A DNA stretch of 64,000 bases from Bacteroidales bacterium (lineage in GTDB: Bacteria > Bacteroidota > Bacteroidia > Bacteroidales > F082): positions 49,386 to 113,385 of the forward strand of contig JANJXG010000021.1 of NCBI GenBank assembly GCA_024709145.1, read 5' to 3'. The position numbers and the translations under genes were made by a program. Every line of letters begins with the position of its first letter. Position 1 is the first letter of the stretch. Shown here piece after piece: positions 8,488-18,232 of the stretch. A model generated the notes under the pieces. The model saw only the letters and a program-made list of their open reading frames with translations, was not told where the DNA came from and ran no database searches.

Positions 8488-8841
8488 TTATAAATCATTG
8501 TTCCTGACCAGAAGATAATAATCGTTTTCAATGGATGCATAACCCTGATCATAAACAAAAAAGTAAGTTCTGTTATCCCTTGTAACATAAATACTTGTGA
8601 AATACTTGAAAAGGAAACCCTCCTTTTCAAGAATGGTTTTTTTAACTTTGGTTTTGCCGTCCGGGTTTAACTTTAACAGAATGCCCCGGTTTTTCTTTAG
8701 GGTGTTGTTGATAAGACGAATACTTTCGTTACCTTCTGCATGTAATTTCTGATAATGGGCCGATCTGCATTGATCGTTGCAAAACTTCTTATCGGCTCTC
8801 CCAATCAGTGGCTCACCACATTCCTGACAATTTTTTGTCAT
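8488..8841 (-). CDS. Small zinc-ribbon protein, function unknown
   Basis: 117 residues. The N-terminus holds a four-cysteine zinc-binding knuckle: CQECGEPL followed by KKFCNDQCRSAH. The rest is a mixed alpha/beta region with several Tyr/Phe (YFFVYDQGYASI) that I cannot place. No signal peptide, so cytoplasmic. Short proteins of this design are common and uncharacterised in Bacteroidota. A -7 element TATTTTTG (minus, 8871-8864) lies about 23 nt upstream. Confidence 0.7.
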   Translation of the reverse strand: MTKNCQECGEPLIGRADKKFCNDQCRSAHYQKLHAEGNESIRLINNTLKKNRGILLKLNPDGKTKVKKTILEKEGFLFKYFTSIYVTRDNRTYFFVYDQGYASIENDYYLLVRNNDL

Positions 8842-8870
8842 TGTTTACGGTTATTGTTACTTGCAAAAAT

Positions 8871-8902
8871 AAAAAAAGCCCTCATTCTGAAGGCTTTTTT
8901 TT
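8871..8902 (-). terminator. Terminator of the type IX cargo gene
   Basis: A short GCC/GGC stem extended by A-T pairs (8871-8880 with 8892-8902) and T runs on both strands. It lies 17 nt after the stop codon of the next minus-strand gene. Confidence 0.65.
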
Positions 8903-8918
8903 ACAACTCAGGTATCAA

Positions 8919-10265
8919 TTATTTTTTAATGACTTTCTCAATTTGTTTTTGACCGCTCTGTGTAATCTCGATTAGATATAAACCCTTGCTTAAATTATTT
9001 ATGGCAATTCTACTGCGTAAAGTTTCAACATTGGATTCAAGCAGGGTTTTTCCTGACAAGTCAAGCAGTTTGATAACAGAGCCAACAGCTGCATCAACGA
9101 AAATATGATCAGTTGCCGGATTGGGATAGACGTTGGTGTTCTTGGCCAACTGATTTTCAACACCACTCAGAAGCGTAATCGTGAACGCTTCTGCCAACAC
9201 AAGGTTATTCACATTGACATCATAAATGCCGGTTGTAGCCGAAACCGGAATTGCAAATGTTGCTGTCAGCGAATTATTTGAATTCACGGTTACATTAGTT
9301 GCTTCGATGTTCACCGCTGACAAATGAGTGAGTGAAACTGAAGGAGAAGACCCAACCCAAAAGGTATTCTGAGCGCTGATTTCCACCGTTACCAATTCAC
9401 CTTGAGCGGCAGTATTTGGTACAATAGCCACCAAAGAAGGAATGAGTTCAATAATTGTAAAGGAAGACAGAAGTGTTAAATCATCAACCATCACATCATA
9501 ACTACCGGGTGAAGCATCAGGAGCAAAGGTAAACTGTGCTTGCAACTGCGAATTGGAGTTAACAATCGTTGTAATAGCATTAATGAAGTTAGAGGTACCT
9601 GATTTCCTTAGTCTTACATTAGGAGTAGTTCCTGTCCATGAAGTATTTGTCCCGGTAATTGTAAGCGTTGGATTACTTCCTTGGCTGGCTTGAGATGGAT
9701 CGACAGAGGCCAGTGCTGCCGGTGCTGCAGCATTAACAAAAAGACTGGTGCGGTAAATCACATCACCTGAGGTGTTTCCGTTTCCATTCGCAGCATTGAG
9801 AGCTGCATAAAAGCGAACTTGTCCAATGTCTGATGCAGGTGCCGTCCAGTTCATTGTCCAGCTGACAGTTCCACCGGAAGGAGCGGTGCCACCGCTTGTA
9901 TGTGTAACTGCTTTATTCTGATTTGTGAGCTTTGTCCTGCCTGCTTCAGTAATTGAAAAAGTCCCAACCTTTTGTCCGCTACTGTTTTCAGCAGTGAGTT
10001 CAAAGCCAAATTTGGAAACGCCACTGTGTGTACCATTTAATGTGATTTGATAAGTAGCTCCGGGTGTATATCCGGCAGCAGGGATGTTACTGCTGATCCA
10101 GCCACTTTGTTCTACAGCAGTACCTGTATGACATGCGGTACAGGTCTGATTGTTGTCACCCGGACTGCCACTTCGTCCACCCGGGCTGCCACTACTACTG
10201 GCTATCAGGAATAAAATTGTTGGAAAAAAGAGTAAAACAGCGAATACTTTGTAAAGAGGTTTCAT
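8919..10265 (-). CDS. Secreted type IX cargo with CxxCH motif, choice-of-anchor V domain and TIG-like repeats
   Basis: 448 residues. Signal peptide at 1-22. A Gly/Ser stretch leads into a c-type haem motif, CTACH (residues 42-46), at the head of a reeler-like 'choice-of-anchor V' domain (about 40-180). Two Ig/TIG-like repeats follow (about 190-275 and 278-362, each with a xNTxWxGxxPxVxL element). The C-terminal 75 residues form a type IX secretion sorting domain (NVYPNPATDHIFV...KGLYLIEI...KVIKK). The protein is thus expected on the cell surface or outside. Family function is unknown. The haem motif suggests redox or electron-transfer use if haem is really attached. Confidence 0.8.
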   Translation of the reverse strand: MKPLYKVFAVLLFFPTILFLIASSSGSPGGRSGSPGDNNQTCTACHTGTAVEQSGWISSNIPAAGYTPGATYQITLNGTHSGVSKFGFELTAENSSGQKVGTFSITEAGRTKLTNQNKAVTHTSGGTAPSGGTVSWTMNWTAPASDIGQVRFYAALNAANGNGNTSGDVIYRTSLFVNAAAPAALASVDPSQASQGSNPTLTITGTNTSWTGTTPNVRLRKSGTSNFINAITTIVNSNSQLQAQFTFAPDASPGSYDVMVDDLTLLSSFTIIELIPSLVAIVPNTAAQGELVTVEISAQNTFWVGSSPSVSLTHLSAVNIEATNVTVNSNNSLTATFAIPVSATTGIYDVNVNNLVLAEAFTITLLSGVENQLAKNTNVYPNPATDHIFVDAAVGSVIKLLDLSGKTLLESNVETLRSRIAINNLSKGLYLIEITQSGQKQIEKVIKK

Positions 10266-10435
10266 AAACTTTTCAATATGGTTTTTTACTATTTAGATTG
10301 GGTCTAAATTACAACAAATCAAGTTCGAAAAAGGTATACAAAAAAGTTTATGAAAAAATTAACACTACTGCCTAATCTGTTTACTCAGGTTTATTAGTAT
10401 AACAGCTTAGTAGTGTGGAGTTTAAAAAGATGTCA

Positions 10436-12217
10436 CTACATTTTCTCAGGCATACCAACCCCGATCAGTCCACCGGCATGTTTCAATGTTTTAGCGACGA
10501 GGAGACAGAGTTTAATTCTCAGTGACCTGTTATGTAAGTTATTCTCTTTCAAAATGTTGATTGTTTGATAGAAATGATTGAATTCTTTAGCAAGTTCAAA
10601 AATAAAGTTGGCAATCAGGGCAGGGCTTAGTTGTTCCCCGGCCTGAACAACAACTGAGGGATAATGATGAATGAGCTTGAGAAGATGTTTTTCATGTTGA
10701 TTTAATTCAAATACTTGGGTTTTGGAGAGGAAGTCGATGTCAGACTCTTCAGCTTTTCGAATTATTGACCGTATCCGTGCGTGGGTATATTGGATAAAAG
10801 GTCCGGTATTACCATTGAAATCAATAGATTCGGCAGGATTGAACAACATTGTTTTTTTAGGATCAACCTTAAGCATAAAATACTTAAGGGCACCAAGACC
10901 AATTTGATGATAAAGCTCGTCGGCAGCCTGTTCGGACAGTTGGCTTGCTTTGCCTAACTCCTCTGTTTTTTGCCTTGCTGTTTGAATCATTTCATCCATA
11001 AGGTCATCGGCATCTACAACTGTACCTTCGCGTGATTTCATTTTGCCCTGAGGCAATTCAACCATGCCATATGAGAGATGTTCGATATCATTTGCCCAGT
11101 CTCTTCCAAGTTTTTTAAGAATTAATTTCAAAACATCGAAATGATAATTTTGCTCATTACCAACAACATAAATCATTTTTTCAGGATTATAAATGTTATG
11201 TCGTTGTTCAGCAGTTCCCAAATCCTGGGTCATATAAACTGAGGTGCCATCAGATCTGAGCAGCAGTTTTTCGTCCAAACCATCAGCTGTAAGATCGCAC
11301 CAAATGCTTTTATCTTCCTTATGAAAGAGGACACCTTTACTCAAACCTTCCATGACGATGGATTTTCCCAATAAGTAGGTATCTGACTCGTAGAAAAACT
11401 GGTCAAAGTCGACACCCAAACGACGATAAGTGATATCAAATCCATCATAAACCCAATCATTCATTTTTTTCCAGAGCGCGATGGTTTCTTCATCGCCTCC
11501 CTCCCAAAGCCGGAGCATCTGCTGTGCTTCAAGCATCAATGGAGCATTTTTAGCAGCCTGTTCGGGTGATTCACCTTCCGCAACAAGCGCAGCTGTTTGC
11601 TCCTTGAGTGCTTTGTCAAATCTGACGTACATTTCGCCAACCAATTTATCACCTTTCAAACCAGCTTCTTGTGGTGACTGATTGCTCCATTTTTGCCATG
11701 CCAACATTGATTTGCAAATGTGAATGCCTCTGTCGTTTACCAGGTTGACTTTTGTTACCTGATACCCATTGGCTTTTAAAATTTCGGCCACACTCCATCC
11801 GAGAAGGTTGTTTCGTATATGTCCTAAATGGAGTGGCTTATTTGTATTTGGAGAAGAATACTCAACCACAATGTGTTTGCCGATATTAAGTTGATTGCTT
11901 CCAAAGTCTTCTTTTTCAATAACTTGCTCAATAAATTGAAACCAATATGTCTGATTGATATGAAGATTAAGAAATCCTTTAACCACATTGAACCCAACAA
12001 TCAATGGATGGTTTAAAACCATTTTTTCGCCGATTACCTGTCCCATTACTTCCGGGTTCATTTTCAAGTCCTTGGAGAAAGGGAAAATTACGATCGTAAA
12101 ATCTCCCTCAAACTCGGGTCTGGTTTTTTGAAAATTGACGTACTGCAGATCGGGATTGCGGTTGTAGGATTTTTGAAAAGCATCAGTAAAAGCTTCGACG
12201 AGAATGGTTTGGAGCAT
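10436..12217 (-). CDS. argS: Arginyl-tRNA synthetase
   Basis: 593 residues, class Ia synthetase charging tRNA-Arg. The N-terminal Add1-like domain (1-110) is followed by the HIGH motif as HLGHIRN in the Rossmann fold. The KMSKS-equivalent is KMKSREGTVV. The C-terminal DALR anticodon-binding helices follow, with FIQYTHARIRSI. All landmarks are present and the length is normal. A -7 element TAATTTTG lies at 12253-12246 on the minus strand. Confidence 0.97.
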   Translation of the reverse strand: MLQTILVEAFTDAFQKSYNRNPDLQYVNFQKTRPEFEGDFTIVIFPFSKDLKMNPEVMGQVIGEKMVLNHPLIVGFNVVKGFLNLHINQTYWFQFIEQVIEKEDFGSNQLNIGKHIVVEYSSPNTNKPLHLGHIRNNLLGWSVAEILKANGYQVTKVNLVNDRGIHICKSMLAWQKWSNQSPQEAGLKGDKLVGEMYVRFDKALKEQTAALVAEGESPEQAAKNAPLMLEAQQMLRLWEGGDEETIALWKKMNDWVYDGFDITYRRLGVDFDQFFYESDTYLLGKSIVMEGLSKGVLFHKEDKSIWCDLTADGLDEKLLLRSDGTSVYMTQDLGTAEQRHNIYNPEKMIYVVGNEQNYHFDVLKLILKKLGRDWANDIEHLSYGMVELPQGKMKSREGTVVDADDLMDEMIQTARQKTEELGKASQLSEQAADELYHQIGLGALKYFMLKVDPKKTMLFNPAESIDFNGNTGPFIQYTHARIRSIIRKAEESDIDFLSKTQVFELNQHEKHLLKLIHHYPSVVVQAGEQLSPALIANFIFELAKEFNHFYQTINILKENNLHNRSLRIKLCLLVAKTLKHAGGLIGVGMPEKM

Positions 12218-12516
12218 AAGGCGTTTTGCAGATTATATGATGGTGCAAAATTAGAAATTTTCGCTATACATGACTAATTTGAATCTTATCGCCCGGCCAC
12301 AGCTGGTTAGAGGACAAAAGGAGAGGATTTGTTAGTTTATTTGCGGTAAAAATTTACTAAAAATAAAATATTGTTATTTTTTTAACAGTATAAACTACAC
12401 GTTTTCAATTAAATAAAAAAATGTTTAGTTTTTCGTTCATAGAAATGGTTCGATACTGAACATAAAAAAATTACATTTGCGCATCAAAACCTATCTTTTA
12501 ACCTAAAAAGTGTTTT
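12218..12516. other. AT-rich divergent promoter region
   Basis: Divergent spacer between argS and the GTPase gene. It holds a minus-strand TAATTTTG (12253-12246) for argS and a plus-strand TACATTTG (12472-12479) for the GTPase gene. Nothing else is evident. Confidence 0.5.
12472..12479 (+). promoter_or_regulatory. -7 element for the GTPase gene
   Basis: TACATTTG, matching TAnnTTTG, 37 nt before the ATG at 12517. The -33 element is weak. Confidence 0.45.
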
Positions 12517-13854
12517 ATGAAGAAAAACGTAATTATTATAGGTGCAGCCGGAAGAGACTTCCACAATTTCAACACCTATTTCAGAGGAAATGAACTTTAC
12601 AATGTTGTCGCTTTTACGGCAGCACAAATTCCGGACATTGATGGAAGGAAATATCCTGCAGCATTGGCAGGTGAATTGTATCCGGCTGGTATTCCCATCT
12701 ATGCTGAAAGTGACCTTCCCCAACTGATCAAAGATTTAAAAGCTGATTATTGTGTATTTTCATACAGCGATGTCACCTACCAGAAAGTAATGAGTGTGAG
12801 TGCGATCGTAAATGCTGCCGGTGCAAATTTTATGCTTCTGGGACCCAATGACACTATGGTTAAAAGCACCAAACCGGTGATTTCGGTTGGTGCCGTCAGA
12901 ACTGGTTGTGGTAAAAGCCAAACTTCCCGTAAAGTGATTGAATATCTCATGGAAAAAGGTCTTAAAGTTGTTGCCGTTCGGCATCCAATGCCTTATGGCG
13001 ACCTGGTAGCCCAAAAGGTACAGCGCTTTGCCAGGGTTGAAGACCTTGAACTTCATAAATGTACAGTTGAAGAAATGGAAGAATACGAACCACATGTAGT
13101 TCGTGGAAATGTAATCTATGCAGGCGTCGATTATGAAGCAATTTTGCGTGCCGCCGAGCAAGATCCTGATGGTTGTGATGTTATTTTGTGGGACGGAGGA
13201 AACAATGACTTTCCGTTCTATACCCCAGATCTAAGCATCACCGTGGTTGATCCACATCGTCCCGGTCATGAATTAAGCTATTATCCCGGAGAGGTTACTT
13301 TAAGAATGGCTGATGTTGTGGTTATCAACAAGATGGATAGTGCCGGACCGGAAGCAATTCAAACAGTACGTGAAAATATTCAAAAAGTGAATCCAAAAGC
13401 AGTCGTAATTGACGGAGCTTCACCTATTAAAGTTGATGATATGTCGATCATCAAAGGCAAAAGAGTACTTGTTGTTGAAGACGGCCCGACACTTACCCAT
13501 GGCGAAATGAAAATTGGCGCCGGCACTGTTGCTGCTCAGAAATTTGGTGCTGCCGAACTGGTTGATCCTAGGCCATATCTCGTTGGTAAACTGGCTGAAA
13601 CCTTCAGTATTTATCCGAATATTGGTACCCTGCTCCCGGCTATGGGTTATGGTGAACAACAATTGCGCGATCTTGAAGCCACCATCAATAATACTGACTG
13701 CGATTCTGTTGTCATTGGCACACCGATCGACCTTAACCGCATTGTGAAGATCGAAAAACCAAACACCAGGGTTTATTATGATCTTCAGGAAATAGGCTAT
13801 CCAAACCTTGATCAGGTTCTCATTGAATTTGTGCAAAAGCATCATTTAGTATAG
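12517..13854 (+). CDS. COG2403-type GTPase (cyclic 2,3-diphosphoglycerate synthetase-like)
   Basis: 445 residues. The N-terminal Rossmann-like region starts VIIIGAAGRDFHNFN. A P-loop-like TGCGKSQTS lies at about 129-137, and VINKMD supplies a base-recognition-type NKxD motif near residue 270. The length and these motifs match a widespread group of predicted GTPases distantly related to cyclic 2,3-diphosphoglycerate synthetase. The physiological reaction is unproven, and annotation as a cDPG synthetase would be over-reading. Own promoter and terminator, so monocistronic. Confidence 0.8.
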   Translation: MKKNVIIIGAAGRDFHNFNTYFRGNELYNVVAFTAAQIPDIDGRKYPAALAGELYPAGIPIYAESDLPQLIKDLKADYCVFSYSDVTYQKVMSVSAIVNAAGANFMLLGPNDTMVKSTKPVISVGAVRTGCGKSQTSRKVIEYLMEKGLKVVAVRHPMPYGDLVAQKVQRFARVEDLELHKCTVEEMEEYEPHVVRGNVIYAGVDYEAILRAAEQDPDGCDVILWDGGNNDFPFYTPDLSITVVDPHRPGHELSYYPGEVTLRMADVVVINKMDSAGPEAIQTVRENIQKVNPKAVVIDGASPIKVDDMSIIKGKRVLVVEDGPTLTHGEMKIGAGTVAAQKFGAAELVDPRPYLVGKLAETFSIYPNIGTLLPAMGYGEQQLRDLEATINNTDCDSVVIGTPIDLNRIVKIEKPNTRVYYDLQEIGYPNLDQVLIEFVQKHHLV

Positions 13855-13878
13855 TCATATTCAGCTTTATTATCTCAG

Positions 13879-13909
13879 GAGGCCGTCGGAATTCAGCGGC
13901 CTCTTTTTT
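13879..13909 (+). terminator. Terminator after the GTPase gene
   Basis: GAGGCCG (13879-13885) pairs with CGGCCTC (13897-13903), followed by six T. Confidence 0.9.
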
Positions 13910-13949
13910 ATTTATCCTGATAATTCGATTTTTCGACTCTTTAATAATC

Positions 13950-13979
13950 TTTGGAGAACCATCATTTTTCGTAATTTTG
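13950..13979 (+). promoter_or_regulatory. Bacteroidota promoter for the flavodiiron gene
   Basis: TTTG at 13950-13953, an 18-nt spacer and TAATTTTG at 13972-13979, 41 nt before the ATG. Confidence 0.65.
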
Positions 13980-14020
13980 TCAGAGTTATACAGAATTCAA
14001 TTAATTTCTAAATAATTGAT

Positions 14021-15226
14021 ATGAAAGTAGATAATGTACTTCAGATTTCAAAAAGTGTTCATTGGATAGGTGTGCTCGACAAGGATCTCGTGACATTTGA
14101 TGTGGTAATGGAAACTAAATATGGTACCACTTACAACAGTTACTTTATCGATGCCCCGCGTAAAACAGTGGTTGAAACGGTCAAGGAAAAATTCTGGCCT
14201 GAATATGAAGCCAAGCTTCGCAGTCTTGTCAAGCCTGAGGATATCGAGTACATTGTTATGAACCATACTGAACCTGATCATTCCGGTTGTGTTGGCAAAT
14301 TATTGGAGATTGCACCAAAAGCTGTTATAGTTGGCACGGGCAATGCCATCAGATACCTTAAAGACCTAACCACTGTTCCATTTAACAGTATCCAGGTAAA
14401 AGATGGTGACGAACTCGATCTCGGAGATCAGGTCTTAAGGTTTATCAGTGCCCCAAATCTTCATTGGCCCGACACTATGTATAGTTATCTGGTTGAGGAA
14501 CAAATCCTTTTTACTTGTGATTCATTTGGTGCACACTATGCTGACGATCGCATGTTTGATGATTTGGTTGGCGATTGGGATGAAGCTTTCACCTATTATT
14601 TTGATGTGATTCTGAAGCCATTCAGCAGATTTATGTTGAAAGCCATCGAACGAATCCGGCCGCTGGCAATCGATGTCATTTGCACAGGTCATGGTCCGAT
14701 TTTACGATCTACCTGGCGAAAATATGTTGATCTTTCTGAGAAATATGCCCGGGAAGCCCTCGATTTACCACAGAAAACAAGGGTTTATATCCCTTACGTG
14801 TCTGCTTATCATAAAACTGGTGCTTTGGCTGAAGCTATCGCCAAAGGATTGAAATCGAATCCTGGAATCGAAGTCTATCTTGATGATATTGAGCACACAA
14901 GTCTCGGTGAGATCGATATGCAGATAGCAATGGCTTCCGGTCTGATTGTTGGTTGCCCGACAATTAATCAAAATATTTTACTTCCGGTTTACAGGCTTTT
15001 TGCGGTAATCAGTCCCTTACGCGACAAGGGTAAACTTGCAGGTGGATTCGGATCGTATGGCTGGAGTGGGGAAGGGATGAAAATAATCAGAACAAACCTT
15101 GAGAATCTTAAACTTCAATACACTGAGGATGATGTGTTTGTTAAATTCTCACCCGACGGAAATGATTTGGATAGGGCTGAAAATTATGGCAAAAGATTTG
15201 GGAGTCTTCTGCTGAGACAGCCCTGA
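14021..15226 (+). CDS. Flavodiiron protein (FprA-type A-flavoprotein)
   Basis: 401 residues: an N-terminal metallo-beta-lactamase-like di-iron domain (1-250) and a C-terminal flavodoxin domain (about 255-400, VYIPYVSAYHKTG). Di-iron ligands are visible: His82-x-Glu84-x-Asp86-His87 (HTEPDH), His in LHWPD, Asp in TCDSFG and His in GHGP. Such enzymes reduce O2 to water or NO to N2O, protecting anaerobes from oxygen and nitrosative stress, with electrons from rubredoxin or similar. No rubredoxin gene is adjacent. Strong evidence for an anaerobic or microaerophilic host. Cytoplasmic. Confidence 0.95.
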   Translation: MKVDNVLQISKSVHWIGVLDKDLVTFDVVMETKYGTTYNSYFIDAPRKTVVETVKEKFWPEYEAKLRSLVKPEDIEYIVMNHTEPDHSGCVGKLLEIAPKAVIVGTGNAIRYLKDLTTVPFNSIQVKDGDELDLGDQVLRFISAPNLHWPDTMYSYLVEEQILFTCDSFGAHYADDRMFDDLVGDWDEAFTYYFDVILKPFSRFMLKAIERIRPLAIDVICTGHGPILRSTWRKYVDLSEKYAREALDLPQKTRVYIPYVSAYHKTGALAEAIAKGLKSNPGIEVYLDDIEHTSLGEIDMQIAMASGLIVGCPTINQNILLPVYRLFAVISPLRDKGKLAGGFGSYGWSGEGMKIIRTNLENLKLQYTEDDVFVKFSPDGNDLDRAENYGKRFGSLLLRQP

Positions 15227-15255
15227 AAATTTGATTCAAAAACACCCGACTGCTT

Positions 15256-16092
15256 ATGACGAATACCACAAAAAACATACTTGGATTTTTGATAGCACTC
15301 GTAGTGTTAAGCTCTTGTAGTGTGGAAAAAAAAGTTGCAAGACAGTTTACTCATTATGCTGACAGTATTGCCGTTATGGTTATGTTTACACCTGATGTGT
15401 TACTAACAAATTCGAAGAATTCTCAGCTAGAGGGTAGTTTTTATTACCGTGAGGCTAATGAAAATCCCGATTTGTTGAAAGAAAGTTACCTTTTGCCATT
15501 ATTTTCTGATGATTCGTTGTTACTGCCTTTTAAAAAGGCCTACTTAAGGGAGTTGATGCAGTATAAGCTGAAAGTCTATGATACTTCGAACATGGAGCAG
15601 TTTATGCAACTTACAGGACGACAGTATTTTATACAGCTTGCACAACTAGAATTCCAGGAATATCTGACAAGTTATGAAGATGCTATAACGGTCGGTGAGC
15701 AGGTGTATACCAAAACATTTTATCTCAACGGAATTAATTTTGGAAGTTGGTTCGAACTCAGCGCTGTGAATGGGGGAGATGGTGAAAAAATCCCTGTTTT
15801 GTTTGCCACCCATGATTTAACTGACAGGTGGAATGGTTATTTCACTCAAAAGTTTTTGACTGGAGAAGTTGAATACCGCTTACAGCTTGATTCAATTACA
15901 GCAGGTGATGTCAAAGCCTTTGTTTCCTATCTTGGTCGTTTATATGCAGCTTATACTTTTGATTATCTGATGAATAGAGAAATCAATAGAAAAGTACCGA
16001 TATCCGAACGAAGCCAGTTTTATTACCGTTTCGATCCTTACAGGGAAGTTATTTTCATGACAGAAGAAGACAAATTCACCGAATTGGATTAA
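15256..16092 (+). CDS. Lipoprotein of unknown function
   Basis: 278 residues. Lipoprotein signal peptide ending VVLSSC with Cys at residue 21. The mature part is rich in Tyr, Phe, Glu and Leu with no motif I recognise. It begins 29 nt after the flavodiiron gene on the same strand and may share its transcript. Its 3' end overlaps the convergent trmD gene by 4 nt. Probably a conserved Bacteroidota outer-membrane-associated lipoprotein, but I assign no function. Confidence 0.7.
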   Translation: MTNTTKNILGFLIALVVLSSCSVEKKVARQFTHYADSIAVMVMFTPDVLLTNSKNSQLEGSFYYREANENPDLLKESYLLPLFSDDSLLLPFKKAYLRELMQYKLKVYDTSNMEQFMQLTGRQYFIQLAQLEFQEYLTSYEDAITVGEQVYTKTFYLNGINFGSWFELSAVNGGDGEKIPVLFATHDLTDRWNGYFTQKFLTGEVEYRLQLDSITAGDVKAFVSYLGRLYAAYTFDYLMNREINRKVPISERSQFYYRFDPYREVIFMTEEDKFTELD

Positions 16093-16772
16093 TCATTGTC
16101 CCTTAAAAGTTCGGGTCTTCGTTGTGCTGTTCTCTCCAATGCTTTCTCATACTTCCACGCGTCGATTTTTTTATCATCACCGCACAACAAAACAGCCGGC
16201 ACCTCCCAGTTATTGTAGACCCTTGGTCGGGTATAAACCGGAGGTGAAACGAGTCCATCCTGAAAGGAATCAGACAAGGCCGAAGTCTCATCATTCAATA
16301 CGCCGGGTATGAGTCTGATAATGCTGTCGGTTAGCACCGCTGCTGCCAGCTCGCCTCCTGAAAGTACGTAGTTTCCAATGGAAATCTCTTTAGTAATCAG
16401 ATGCTCTCTGATTCGTTCGTCGATCCCTTTGTAATGGCCGCAAAGCAAAATGAGGTTCTCACAAAGTGACAATTGATTGGAAATGGCCTGATTTAGTAAA
16501 AGGCCGTCAGGGCTCAAATAGATTATCTCCTCATAAGTACGTTGTGCTTTGAGGCTTGTAATGCAACGGTCTACAGGTTCAATCATCATCACCATACCCG
16601 CTCCGCCTGAAAAGGCATAGTCGTCAACACGTTTGTGCTTGTCGGTAGTAAAGTCTCTAAGCTGATGTATATGGATGCTTACCAATCCTTTGGAAAGTCC
16701 GCGTTTGATGATTGATTCGGAAAACGGTCCCTGAAACATTTCAGGAAAAATGGTAATTATATCGATTCTCAT
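16089..16772 (-). CDS. trmD: tRNA (guanine-N1-)-methyltransferase
   Basis: 227 residues. TrmD methylates N1 of G37 in tRNAs to prevent +1 frameshifting, using S-adenosylmethionine bound in a trefoil knot. N-terminal [37 protein letters not shown] and the knot segment [13 protein letters not shown] are all typical. Length is normal. The start codon directly abuts the stop codon of the aldehyde dehydrogenase gene (TAAATG), implying coupling. It is not in the usual rpsP-rimM-trmD-rplS cluster. Confidence 0.96.
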   Translation of the reverse strand: MRIDIITIFPEMFQGPFSESIIKRGLSKGLVSIHIHQLRDFTTDKHKRVDDYAFSGGAGMVMMIEPVDRCITSLKAQRTYEEIIYLSPDGLLLNQAISNQLSLCENLILLCGHYKGIDERIREHLITKEISIGNYVLSGGELAAAVLTDSIIRLIPGVLNDETSALSDSFQDGLVSPPVYTRPRVYNNWEVPAVLLCGDDKKIDAWKYEKALERTAQRRPELLRDND

Positions 16773-18140
16773 TTAAGAAATCCAGTTTGTTTTAAGGTTC
16801 ATAAATTCTTTGATGCCAGCAAAAGAAAGCTCTTTACCAAAACCGGAATTTTTGATTCCTCCGAAGGGAATCCTTGGATCACTCTTTACCAGGCTGTTGA
16901 CAAAAACGGCACCGACATCCAAAAGGGGCATCATCCGGCGCGCTTTTTTAAGATCGGTTGTCCAGATACTCGCTCCAAGACCAAAACGGGTGTCATTGGC
17001 AATTTTAATTGCTTCATTTTCAGAACTAAACGGAACAGCAATCATAACAGGTCCAAATGTTTCGTCATCATAAACCGGCATACCAGGTTTCACATCGATT
17101 AACAAAGTCGGCAAATATATCTCAGGGTAGATAGGATGCCTTTGACCACCAACAACGCATTTGGCACCCATTTCCACTGATTTTTGTACCTGAAAAGCTA
17201 TCTTGTCGGTAAGATCCGGTCGGGCCATTGGCCCCAGATCCGTTGTGGGGTCGAGTGGATTGCCTGCAACTAGCTTTGCCAGAATATTTTTTTGATATTC
17301 AACAAAATAATTAAAAATACGATCCTGAATAATAAATCTTTTCGCTGCTATGCATACTTGTCCGGCATTCATCATTCTTGAAATCAATCCTGTTGTACAA
17401 CTTTTGTCAAATTCTGCATCCTCGAAAACGATAAAAGGATCTGAACCTCCCAGTTCTAATACAACTTTTTTAAGGTATTTTCCCGCTAAGGAAGCGACAG
17501 CTTTTCCGGCAGTCTCACTGCCGGTAAGGGTGACACCTTTGACTAGAGGATGGCTGATGACCTCTTCTGACCTGTCGGCCTGGATAGTCAATTCAGTGAA
17601 AACACCACTTGGATAACCAGCGGCATGAAATGCTTTGGAAATGGCTTGTGAACAGCCAGTTACATTTGGTGCATGTTTCAGGATAACAGTATTGCCAGCC
17701 GTTACCGTTGGAATTGAAAAACGGAATACCTGCCAAAAAGGGAAATTCCATGGCATAATGGCAAACAGGGGTCCGAGTGGTTCGTAGGTTAATTTGACTT
17801 CAAAAGCTTCGCTTGAAATGAATTCATGCGGCAAACTAATGGATTCCGGCTGTGCATAATGGCTGCATAACCATATACATTTTTCTATTTCGGCTATTGC
17901 TTCTTTGATCGGTTTGCCCATCTCGATTGTTATTAATTTTGCCAGACCCTCTTTTTCATCCCTCAGAACTTTTGAGAGGTTAGAAGCAAACTGACATCGG
18001 TCCGCTGCAGGAAGTTCATGCCATTTAAGGAAGCTTTGATAGGAATTATAAATTTTTTCACGCACAGCAAAACTTTCGTCCTGATCGTATACCGCGATTA
18101 ATTCTTGCGTAAATGGATTGATACTCAGTAGTTTTTCCAT
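16773..18140 (-). CDS. NAD(P)-dependent aldehyde dehydrogenase (succinate-semialdehyde dehydrogenase-like)
   Basis: 455 residues of the ALDH superfamily, closest in feel to succinate-semialdehyde dehydrogenases of the short (about 455 residue) Sad/GabD type. It oxidises an aldehyde to the acid with NAD(P)+. Visible are the PWNFPFWQ segment (about 130), the cofactor-site Gly-rich TGSETAG (about 206), catalytic Glu229 in LELGG and nucleophile Cys263 in GQVCIAAKR. Substrate cannot be fixed from sequence. Coupled to trmD downstream. A -7 element TAAATTTG lies at 18220-18213 on the minus strand. Confidence 0.9.
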   Translation of the reverse strand: MEKLLSINPFTQELIAVYDQDESFAVREKIYNSYQSFLKWHELPAADRCQFASNLSKVLRDEKEGLAKLITIEMGKPIKEAIAEIEKCIWLCSHYAQPESISLPHEFISSEAFEVKLTYEPLGPLFAIMPWNFPFWQVFRFSIPTVTAGNTVILKHAPNVTGCSQAISKAFHAAGYPSGVFTELTIQADRSEEVISHPLVKGVTLTGSETAGKAVASLAGKYLKKVVLELGGSDPFIVFEDAEFDKSCTTGLISRMMNAGQVCIAAKRFIIQDRIFNYFVEYQKNILAKLVAGNPLDPTTDLGPMARPDLTDKIAFQVQKSVEMGAKCVVGGQRHPIYPEIYLPTLLIDVKPGMPVYDDETFGPVMIAVPFSSENEAIKIANDTRFGLGASIWTTDLKKARRMMPLLDVGAVFVNSLVKSDPRIPFGGIKNSGFGKELSFAGIKEFMNLKTNWIS

Positions 18141-18212
18141 AGAAATCGTCTTGAAATGCAGGAAATTGAATGAAATCGAAAAACACCTGTCCGAAAAGCG
18201 CTATTTTTATGC

Positions 18213-18220
18213 CAAATTTA
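18213..18220 (-). promoter_or_regulatory. -7 element for the aldehyde dehydrogenase-trmD unit
   Basis: TAAATTTG on the minus strand, matching TAnnTTTG, about 73 nt before the ATG at 18140. Confidence 0.35.
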
Positions 18221-18232
18221 GAGATTAATTGA

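Noticed and set aside
12760..13845. Minus-strand frames of 133 and 141 codons
   Set aside because: Antisense shadows of the COG2403-type GTPase gene; low-complexity composition and no start context.
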